From the NCBI RefSeq assembly GCF_042650605.1, contig NZ_JBHSBN010000032.1:1-63099 (forward strand): a stretch of 63,099 nt of DNA. Reading direction: 5' to 3'. The stretch is from Micromonospora_J zhanjiangensis (GTDB lineage Bacteria > Actinomycetota > Actinomycetes > Mycobacteriales > Micromonosporaceae). The position numbers were made by a program, and so were the translations under genes. Of this stretch, positions 56,248 through 63,099 are shown in pieces. The number at the start of each line of letters is the position of its first letter. Position 1 is the first letter of the stretch. Below the pieces are notes generated by a model. That model was not told the DNA's origin and did not search any database. It worked only from the letters and a program-made list of their open reading frames with translations.

Positions 56248-57435
56248 TCAGGGCCGAGCCTGGTCGGCCGGGGTGCGCCCCGCCCGGCGCTCCAGCCGCT
56301 CCCGCTGCGGCACGACGGTGTAGCGGGGATCCCGGGCCGAGGCCACCCCGCCGCGGAACACCCCGAACCGGGTCGCGACCGAGGCGACCAGCAGCGCCGC
56401 GCCGGACACCGCCGAGACCAGCCGGCTGCGGCGGCCCAGCAGGGCGCCGGCGACACCGGCCGCGGTCAACGCGCGGCCGGTGCGCAGCAGCCGGCCGGCG
56501 GCGCCGGTCCGGTACGGCTCGCTGAGCAGCCCGAGCCGGGTCTCCACCTGGTGCGCGCCGGCCAGTTCCACGGCGGCCCCGAGCACCGCGAGCCGGCGTG
56601 CCGGACCCGCCTCGGCCGGCGGCGCGGCGAGCAGCGCCATACCGGCACCGCTGGCCAGCGCGCTGCCCGCGAAGACGAACGGCAACTGCGGGTACGCCTC
56701 ATGCCAGGACGGTACGGCCGTGTCGGCGAGCAGCACCCCGGTGTAGGTGGCCAGCGCCGGTGCCAGCACGGCCGCGCCGAGACCGGCGGCGTCGGCCACC
56801 GGCGGGGCGATCCGCCGGGCCAGCCCCAGCAGGCCACGGCGGGGCAGCCGGGGCGCCAACTCGGCGACGGCGGCCAGCCCGGCCGCCGGTCCGAACCCGG
56901 CGAGGATCCAGGTGCCCACCGACATCGGAGAGGTCGGCTTGGCCACCCGCAGCATGTGGTGGAACCGGGCCGGCCGGCCCAGGTCGTTGACCAGGAAGTA
57001 GCTGCTCGCCACGACCGCGCCCAGCGCCGTCCAGCGGCCGGCCCGGCGCAACCGGGTCCGACCGGTCAGTTGGGCGCCCGCCGCGACCAGCGCGCTGCCG
57101 GCGGCCAGGCCACCGGTGAACAGGTAGGCCGGGATGTCGTCGCGCCACACCGGCGCCTTGAGGATGGGTCGGCCGTAGTAGGAGGTGAACTCGACCGGCG
57201 GCACCGCGAGCCGTTCGCCGCCGCCCCGCCGGCCACGCCGATCCGCCGACCGGCGACCGACCTCTCCCCCACCGGTCCGGCCGAGCTCCTCCTGGAACCG
57301 CCGGAACCGGTCACCGACCGATCCACCGGGCCGGTCGGCGGCCGGGTCGGAGCGGTCCGGCCGGTCGGCGGCGCGGACCGGGTCGTCCGGCCGGTCGCCG
57401 GACCGGCGCGGGACGTCCGGCGGGCCGGCGGTCAT
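56248..57435 (-). CDS. Formate dehydrogenase membrane anchor (NrfD-like)
   Basis: A 395-aa protein. A charged Arg/Pro/Asp-rich lead of about 80 residues precedes EFTSYYGRPILKAPVWRDDIPAYLFTGG, the NrfD-family opening, and about eight membrane helices. NrfD/PsrC proteins anchor Mo-enzymes and pass electrons to quinone. Its ATG overlaps the stop of the iron-sulfur subunit (57432-57435), so it is the third gene of the operon. It replaces the cytochrome b type gamma subunit of FdnI. Confidence 0.88.
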   Translation of the reverse strand: MTAGPPDVPRRSGDRPDDPVRAADRPDRSDPAADRPGGSVGDRFRRFQEELGRTGGGEVGRRSADRRGRRGGGERLAVPPVEFTSYYGRPILKAPVWRDDIPAYLFTGGLAAGSALVAAGAQLTGRTRLRRAGRWTALGAVVASSYFLVNDLGRPARFHHMLRVAKPTSPMSVGTWILAGFGPAAGLAAVAELAPRLPRRGLLGLARRIAPPVADAAGLGAAVLAPALATYTGVLLADTAVPSWHEAYPQLPFVFAGSALASGAGMALLAAPPAEAGPARRLAVLGAAVELAGAHQVETRLGLLSEPYRTGAAGRLLRTGRALTAAGVAGALLGRRSRLVSAVSGAALLVASVATRFGVFRGGVASARDPRYTVVPQRERLERRAGRTPADQARP

Positions 57436-58532
57436 GACCGGCCGCCCAGGAACGCGACGACGGCGGCCGCCGCCATCGTCGCCGCCGCGAGACCGGCCCG
57501 CCGCCACATGTCCGGCAGGTCGCGGGTGGTCACCACCGGGTCGGGCGGCAGGCCGTACACCTCGGGCTCGTCCAGCAGCAGGAAGAACGCGCCGTCCCCG
57601 CCCACCCCGTCGTCCGGGTCCGCGCCGTAGAGTTGCGCCTGCGGTACGCCGTCGGCGTGCAGCCGCTCGACCCGGGACCGGGCCCGGTCCCGCAACTCGT
57701 CGAGCGGGCCGTACTGGATCGACTCGGTCGGGCAGGCCTGGGCGCAGGCCGGGGTGTTCCCGGCGCCGATCCGGTCGTAGCACAGCGTGCACTTCCACGC
57801 CCGGCCGTCGTCGCGCCGCTGGTCGATGACCCCGTACGGGCAGGCCGGGATGCAGTAGCCGCAGCCGTTGCAGATGTCCTCCTGCACCACCACCGTGCCG
57901 AACTCGGTGCGGAACAGCGCACCGGTCGGGCAGACGTCCAGACAGGCAGCGTGGGTGCAGTGCTTGCAGACGTCGGACATCATCAACCAGCGGAAGTCGG
58001 TCCGCTCGGTCAGGCCCGTGCCCCGGCCCGGCGGCGCCGACCCGGGCATGCCGAGGAACTCCGGCCCACCGGTCGTCGGGGCCGCCGGTTCCCCGGCCGT
58101 CCCGGCCGCCGCCGGTCCGCCGGCCGTCCGGGCCGCCACCTCGGGGGTCGGGGCCGGCCCCGACCCCGGCGTCGTACCGGTGTCGGCGGTCGACCCAGCG
58201 GCCGTCACGGCGGTGGCCGGGCTGACCGGCGGGCCGGTCGGGGTGCCGGCGAACGCCGGCGTCGTGGTGCCGCCGGCCGGCCGGGACTGCTCGATGAAGG
58301 CGACGTGCCGCCACGAGTTGGCGGTCAGCGCCCCGGTGTTGTCGTACGACATGCCGAGCAGGTCCAGTCCGCTCTCCGGGACCAGGTTCCACTCCTTGCA
58401 GGCCACCTCGCACGCCTTGCAGCCGATGCAGACGCTGGTGTCGGTGAAGAAGCCCATCCGCGGCGGCGCGTCGGGGTAGCCGGCGTCGGGCGTCGGGTCC
58501 AGCGGGCCGTACAGGCTGTTGGCGTCGGTCAT
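57432..58532 (-). CDS. Formate dehydrogenase iron-sulfur subunit
   Basis: A 366-aa ferredoxin-type subunit. Four cysteine clusters: CIGCKACEVACKEWN, CKHCTHAACLDVCP, CNGCGYCIPACPYG and CTLCYDRIGAGNTPACAQACP, together enough for four [4Fe-4S] centres. An insert of about 90 Pro/Ala/Gly/Thr-rich residues (83-175) sits between the first two clusters. One C-terminal membrane helix (AAATMAAAAVVAFLGG). ATG 58532 lies 4 bases after the alpha-subunit stop. Confidence 0.93.
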   Translation of the reverse strand: MTDANSLYGPLDPTPDAGYPDAPPRMGFFTDTSVCIGCKACEVACKEWNLVPESGLDLLGMSYDNTGALTANSWRHVAFIEQSRPAGGTTTPAFAGTPTGPPVSPATAVTAAGSTADTGTTPGSGPAPTPEVAARTAGGPAAAGTAGEPAAPTTGGPEFLGMPGSAPPGRGTGLTERTDFRWLMMSDVCKHCTHAACLDVCPTGALFRTEFGTVVVQEDICNGCGYCIPACPYGVIDQRRDDGRAWKCTLCYDRIGAGNTPACAQACPTESIQYGPLDELRDRARSRVERLHADGVPQAQLYGADPDDGVGGDGAFFLLLDEPEVYGLPPDPVVTTRDLPDMWRRAGLAAATMAAAAVVAFLGGRS

Positions 58533-58536
58533 CCCG

Positions 58537-61500
58537 TCACGTGCTCCCGTCCGTGTCGGCGCGTTCCGCGGTGGCGGCCCGGCCGGCGGACTCCGCACCG
58601 CCGTCGCGGCCCGCGGCCCGGGCCCGGTCCTGCCGCCGCTGTTCGAGCCGCTTGGCCTCCTCGGCGGCGTCCGTGGTGACCACCGGGAAGGCGGGACCCC
58701 GGTCGAGCCCGGCCCGTCGACGATAGTCGGCCACCAGGTCGAGCAGGGCCCGGCCGGTGGGTCGGCGGCCCGGCCGGATGTCGCAGGTGCCCACCTTGCT
58801 CTCCTGGATCAGGACGTTCGGGTCCAGGGTGATGCCGAACAGGTCGTTGGCCGAGTCGCCGCGGACCAGGCCCTCGTAGCCGAAGTGGTACGGCAGCCAG
58901 ATCTGGTGGATCTCGCGCCCCTCCACCCACAGCGGGGTGAGCCGGTCGGTCACCAGCACCCGGGCCTCGATGGCCGCCCGTCCGGAGACCAGGTACGCCC
59001 AGCCGAGGTGTTCCAGCCCGCGTTCGGCCGCCAACTCCGGGGACACCTCCACGAACATCTCCGGTTGGAGTTCGGCCAGGTGGCGCACCATCCGGCTCAT
59101 CCCGCCGGCGGTGTGGTGCTCGGTGAGCCGACTGACCAGGAACACGTACGGGAAGACGTCGGTGTGCTCCTGCGGCGGGCTCGGATTGATCGGGTTGTCC
59201 GGCCGGTCGTACGTCTTGCGGGTGGGGTTGGTCTGCTGGCCGTACAGCGGGTTGCGGATCGGGGACTCGGCCGGCTCGTAGTGCGTCGGCATCGGCCCGT
59301 CGATCAGCCCGGTCGGTACGTACAGCCAGCCCTTCCCGTCGCCCTGCATGATGAACGCGTCGTCACCGGCCAGCCCCTCGGCCCCGGTCGCGTCGTCCGG
59401 CGGCCGGTACGTCGGCGGCTTCGTCTTCTCGAAGTCCGGCACGTCGTAGCCGGTCCACTCGCCCTTGTCGGCGTCCCACCAGACGTACTTCTTGCGTTCG
59501 CTCCACGGCCGGCCCTGCGGGTCCGCCGACGCGCGGTTGTAGAGGGTGCGCCGGTTCGCCGGCCAGGCCCAGCCCCACTCGGCGGCCACCCAGTCCTGCT
59601 CGTGCCGGGACCTGCGGCGGGCCGCCTGGTTCACCCCGTCGGCGTAGACCCCGGCGTAGATCCAGCAACCGATCGCGGTGGAGCCGTCGTCCTTGGCCTC
59701 GGTGAAGCTGGACAGCGGCCGGCGGGAGTCGACCTCGTACCCGTTGATCTCGGCCAGCACGGTCTCGGCGCTCGGCTCGGCGTACCGGCCGTGCGTGGGG
59801 TAGTCCCAGGCCAGGTCGAGGATCGCCCGGTCGCGCGGCGCGGTGGAGCCGGCCAGCTTCTCCCGGACGACCCGGCCGAGGTGGTAGAAGAACCACAGCT
59901 CGGAGCGGCAGTCGCCGGGCGGGTCGAGCGCCTTCTCCCGCCACTGCAGCAGCCGCTGGGTCTGGGTGAACGTGCCCTCCTTCTCCGCGTACGAGGCCGC
60001 CGGCAGGAAGAACACCTCGGTCCGGCACTCCTGCGGCACGATCTCCCCGGTGGCGACCTCGGGACCGTTCTGCCAGAACGTGGCGCTCTCGATCATGAAC
60101 AGGTCGCGGACCACCAGCCAGTCCAGGTTGGCCATGCCGAGCCGCTGGGCCCGGCCGTGGGCCGATCCGACCGCCGGGTTTTGGCCGAGCAGGAAGTAGC
60201 CCTTGACCTTGCCGTCGATCATGTTGAGCACGGTCTGGTACGAGCCGTGGTCGCCGGTCATCCGGGGCAGGTGGCCGTAGCAGAAGTCGTTCTCCGGCGT
60301 GGCCGCGTCCCCCCAGTACGCCTTCAGCAGGCTGGCCGCGTACGCCCGGGCGTTGCCCCAGAAGCCCTTCTGGCCGGGGTGCCGGATGCTGTCCACCCAC
60401 TCGTCGAAGGTCGGATGGTCGGCGTGGTGCGGCATCGGCAGGTAGCCGGGCAGCAGGTTGAACAGGGTGGGGATGTCGGTCGAACCCTGGATGCTGGCGT
60501 GCCCGCGCAGGGCGAGGACCCCGCCACCCGGCCGGCCCACGTTGCCCAGCAGCAGCTGGATGATCGCGCCGGTACGGATGTACTGCACGCCCACCGTGTG
60601 TTGGGTCCAGCCCACCGAGTAGACCAGGGCGCCGGTGCGGTCCCGGCCGGAGTTCTCGGTCCAGGCGCGGCACAGTTCGAGGAACTTCTCCCGCGGGATG
60701 CCGCAGATCCGCTCCACCATCTCCGGCGTGTACCGGGCGTAGTGCCGCTTCAGCAGCTGGTAGACGCAGCGCGGGTGCTGGAGCGTCTCGTCCCGCCGCA
60801 CCTCACCAGCGACCGGGGCGCCGTGCGACTCGTGCCGCAGCCCGGCCGCCGTCTCCCGCTGGGTGGCCGTCTCCCGCTGCGAGCCGTCGCCACCGTGCCC
60901 CTGGTACTGCCAGCTGCCCTGGTGGTAGGAGCCGGTCTCCGGGTCGAAGCCGGAGAAGAACCCGTCCAGGTCGTCGGTGTCCCGGAAGTCCTCGCCGACG
61001 ATCGAGGCCGCGTTGGTGTACGCCAGCACGTACTCCCGGAAGTCCAGCTCGTTGTCCAGAATGTAGCGGACCACGCCGCCGAGCAGGGCGATGTCGGTGC
61101 CGGCCCGGATCGGCAGGTACGAGTCGGCCAGCGCGCTGGTCCGGGTGAACCGGGGATCCACGTGGAAGACCTTGGCGCCGCGCCGCTTGGCCTCCATCAC
61201 CCACTGGAAGCCGACCGGGTGCGCCTCCGCCATGTTGGAACCCTGGATGACGATGACGTCAGCGTTGACGAGGTCCTGCTGGAAGTCGGTGGCGCCGCCA
61301 CGACCGAAGCTGGTCCCCAGACCGGGGACGGTGGCGGAGTGTCAAATGCGGGCCTGGTTCTCGATCTGGAGTGCCCCCATCGCCGTGAACAACTTCTTGA
61401 TGAGGTAGTTCTCCTCGTTGTCCAGGGTCGCACCGCCCAGGCTGGCGAAGCCGAGGGTGCGGTTCAGCGGCCGGCCCTCGTCGTCGGCGTCCTCCCAGGT

Positions 61501-61911
61501 CTGCTCCCGGGCGGCGATGACCCGGTCGGCGATCATGTCCAGCGCGGTGTCGAGATCCAGCTCCTCCCACTCGGTCCCGTACGGCCGGCGGTAGCGGACC
61601 TTCTGCTGGCGCAGTTCACTGGTGACGAGGTTTCTACTGGCCGAGCCCTTGGGGCAGAGCCGGCCCCGGGAGATGGGGCTGTCCGGGTCGCCCTCGATCT
61701 GGGTGATCTGGCCGTCCTTGACGTAGATCCGCTGCCCGCAGCCGACCGCGCAGTACGGGCAGACCGACCGGGCCATCGAGTCCGCCTGCTCGGTGCGCGG
61801 GGTCAGCGCGTCGGTGCGTCGGGACCGCGCGGCGGCGCCCCGACCCAGCGGGTCGTCGCCGGTGAGCTGGCGGTAGACCGGCCAGCCCTCGATCCAGGTG
61901 CGGACCCCCAT
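58537..61911 (-). CDS. Selenocysteine-containing formate dehydrogenase, catalytic subunit
   Basis: A 1124-aa Mo/W-bis-MGD enzyme read through an in-frame TGA (61342-61344) as Sec190, in NQARI-U-HSATVPGLGTSFGRGGA. N-terminal [4Fe-4S] site: CPYCAVGC (51-58) with the fourth Cys in RLCPKGSASR. Cofactor-binding segments include VIVIQGSNMAEAHP and the C-terminal molybdopterin domain. It should oxidise formate to CO2. ATG 61911 follows GGAGGGAG; it gives MGVRTWIEGWPVY, without a twin-arginine signal, unlike E. coli FdnG. The upstream ATG 61959 is less likely. First gene of the operon, divergent from the DUF2064 gene across 222 bp. Confidence 0.96.
61313..61344 (-). other. Bacterial SECIS element after Sec190 TGA
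   Basis: TGA (61344-61342), then 18 bases to the loop: stem GTCCCC (61329-61324), loop GGTCT (61323-61319), stem GGGGAC (61318-61313). The 18-base spacing and GGUCU loop are the same as in the E. coli fdhF hairpin as I recall it, which SelB binds. Confidence 0.92.
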
Positions 61912-62133
61912 GCCGGGCTCCCTCCGGTCGACCGACGGCGAACGCGAACGACTCGACAATAAATCACGTTCCGCCGGTCCGCAGCCGGGCGGGCCGGCGG
62001 CACCGACGTTCAGCCGCGATCCCGCGCTTCCTGGCGAGGCGGCGGCGCGTCCGACAGTCCCAACCGCTGCCGGGCGTACGCGTCATCCGGCCGCTCGCGG
62101 TTTACCCGACCGCGTACCGGTTACCACCGGCGC

Positions 62134-63042
62134 ATGTCCCGTCACCCCGGGCCGGCGGGACCGCCGGTCGTGCTGGTCGTCGCGAAGGCACCGGCGCCCG
62201 GCACGGTCAAGACGCGGCTCTGCCCGCCGGCCACCCCGCGACAGGCCGCCGAGATCGCCGCCGCGGCGCTGCTGGACACGATGGCCGCGGTCACGGCCGT
62301 CCCCGCCGCCACCCCGGCACTGGCGCTGGCCGGTGACCTCTCAGTCGCGGTCCGGCCCGGTCGGCTGCGCCGGGCGGTACGCGGATGGACCGTCCTGACC
62401 CAGCACGGCGACACCCTCGCCGAACGGCTCGTGCACGCGCACGCCGAGATCGCCGACCGGTTCCCCGGTCGGCCGGTGCTGCAGATCGGCATGGACACCC
62501 CGCAGGTGTCGGCGCGGGCCCTGGAGCGGGCGCTGGCCCGCCTGGCGGACGGTTGCGACGCGGTCCTCGGGCCGGCCCGGGACGGTGGCTGGTGGGCGCT
62601 GGGGCTGGCCGATCCGCGGCAGGCGGGGGTGCTCACCGGCGTGCCGACGTCCCGGCCCGACACGGGGCTGCGCACCTGGCGGGCGTTGCGGGGGCGCGGG
62701 CTGCGGGTGGGGCGGTTGCCGGTGCTGCGGGATGTCGATTCGATGGGGGACGCGGTGGTGGTGGCGGGGCGGGTGCCGGGTTCTCGGTTCGCTGCTGCGG
62801 TTTCCGCGGTGGTTCCGGGGGTTTTGGTCATGGCTCCGGTTGTGGTTGGGGGTGGGTCGGTGTGCCTGGCTTGTGGTTGGGGGGTGGGCCGGCGTGCCCG
62901 GCGTGGCCCGTCAGGCTTGATGTCCACGCCGGGCACGCCGGCCCACCCTCGCCGTGACCATCCGGGCCGCGGCCAGCGGATGCCGAAAAAGGGCCGGGAC
63001 CCCGGTGGTACGGGATCCCGGCCCTTTCGGTTGTTGTCTTAG
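62134..63042 (+). CDS. DUF2064 (TIGR04282-type) transferase with a read-through tail
   Basis: The first about 228 residues are a normal DUF2064 domain: VLVVAKAPAPGTVKTRLCPP, LQIGMDTPQVSA and ARDGGWWALGL, the GT-A-like fold found in putative sugar or phospholactate transferases. After DVDSMGDAVVVAGRV the expected stop is missing and the frame runs another 70 residues through G/T-rich DNA and a 25-bp inverted repeat, overlapping the end of the convergent gene. The extension is probably not functional; a lost stop codon or sequencing change are the alternatives. Confidence 0.8.
   Translation: MSRHPGPAGPPVVLVVAKAPAPGTVKTRLCPPATPRQAAEIAAAALLDTMAAVTAVPAATPALALAGDLSVAVRPGRLRRAVRGWTVLTQHGDTLAERLVHAHAEIADRFPGRPVLQIGMDTPQVSARALERALARLADGCDAVLGPARDGGWWALGLADPRQAGVLTGVPTSRPDTGLRTWRALRGRGLRVGRLPVLRDVDSMGDAVVVAGRVPGSRFAAAVSAVVPGVLVMAPVVVGGGSVCLACGWGVGRRARRGPSGLMSTPGTPAHPRRDHPGRGQRMPKKGRDPGGTGSRPFRLLS
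62882..62948. repeat. Perfect 25-bp inverted repeat with 17-base loop
   Basis: The 25-base arm 62882-62906 (beginning GGGTGGGCCGGC) is matched base for base by the complement 62924-62948. The loop is CCCGTCAGGCTTGATGT. It lies inside the read-through tail of the DUF2064 frame. It could be a terminator or a copy of an interspersed palindromic repeat. Confidence 0.8.
62983..63030. terminator. Bidirectional terminator
   Basis: AAAGGGCCGGGA (62988-62999) pairs with TCCCGGCCCTTT (63016-63027), flanked by CCGAAA and CGG pairs, 9 bases before the stop of the convergent gene at the right edge. Confidence 0.8.
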
Positions 63043-63099
63043 CTGTTCCAGTACTGGGTGACCAGGTCAGCGGCCTGGGTCTCCCACTGGGCGTAGGCG
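63039..63099 (-). CDS. C-terminal end of an unrecognised gene, cut by the window edge
   Basis: Minus-strand frame ending at TAA 63039-63041: AYAQWETQAADLVTQYWNS. The aromatic, amphipathic tail looks like the end of a real protein and a terminator follows it. The family cannot be named from 19 residues. Confidence 0.55.
   Translation of the reverse strand, partial: AYAQWETQAADLVTQYWNS

Noticed and set aside
61342..61344. The in-frame TGA as a nonsense mutation splitting the dehydrogenase
   Set aside because: A SECIS hairpin at canonical spacing follows it, the residue context is that of Sec FDHs, and selC-selA-selB are adjacent.
58519..61962. A 1147-codon open frame on the plus strand opposite the formate dehydrogenase gene
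   Set aside because: It mirrors the real gene in antisense; high third-position GC keeps the opposite frame open, and its composition (Val/Gly/Arg/Asp-rich) resembles no family.

Overview
The window is high-GC actinobacterial chromosome, most likely Micromonosporaceae (Micromonospora-like). Support for this: strong G/C bias at third codon positions, many GTG starts and 4-base ATGA/GTGA gene couplings, and the conserved block pgsA-like / DUF881 / sbp / DUF881 / gcvH / garA / ftsR / DUF151 / MerR. That block has the same order as the Mycobacterium tuberculosis Rv1822-Rv1830 neighbourhood, with gcvP nearby. The family assignment is inference.

Bases 1 to about 20.6 kb form an accessory region of defence genes, recombinases and broken genes. 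It holds a methyltransferase, a truncated nuclease domain, and a 1512-aa protein joining a PD-(D/E)XK-like nuclease to a STAND-type NTPase (Avs-like). It also holds a PIN protein with a coupled small ORF, a deoxyribosyltransferase-fold protein, a second nuclease, a coupled HTH-ImmA/IrrE protease + CxCxxC (TGT-like) pair, and an HTH-led gene pair. Two tyrosine recombinases lie here, and each has a dif-like site (ATAA-N6-TTAT between inverted arms) lying across its own start codon. A third site at 18333-18360 is close to the actinobacterial dif consensus. Debris includes a DNA-ligase remnant, an AAA-ATPase remnant, a gene probably cut by a frameshifted IS630-type element, a PIN toxin whose antitoxin is reduced to a tail, and an IS200/IS605-type right end without tnpB.

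From about 20.6 to 32.7 kb the genes are ordinary: a DUF6223 membrane protein, a NarL-type two-component pair, an NAD-dependent reductase, DUF6194, a broken RibD-like gene, a PadR regulator with a membrane protein, an aldo/keto reductase, a TipA-like MerR regulator, an EEP phosphatase, a LysE exporter, peptide deformylase coupled to pabB, and DUF5999. From 32.7 to 37.2 kb come gcvP behind a glycine riboswitch, an HTH protein and a sirtuin.

From 37.2 to 39.6 kb a truncated haemoglobin, a flavohaemoglobin-like protein and a DivIVA-like coiled-coil protein form a tightly coupled operon. From 39.8 to 46.9 kb lies the core growth and metabolism block (YdcF/SanA-like, MerR, DUF151, FtsR, GarA, GcvH, DUF881, Sbp, DUF881, CDP-alcohol phosphatidyltransferase). 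It is followed by a tandem universal stress protein and several small genes.

From 50.5 to 61.9 kb is a selenoprotein module: selB, selA and selC (tRNA-Sec), a UvrA-like ATPase, and an Fdh operon of NrfD-like anchor, iron-sulfur subunit and catalytic subunit. The catalytic subunit contains an in-frame TGA (Sec190) followed by a near-canonical bacterial SECIS hairpin. selD is not in the window. The right edge has a DUF2064 transferase whose reading frame runs through a perfect 25-bp inverted repeat, and the end of one more gene.
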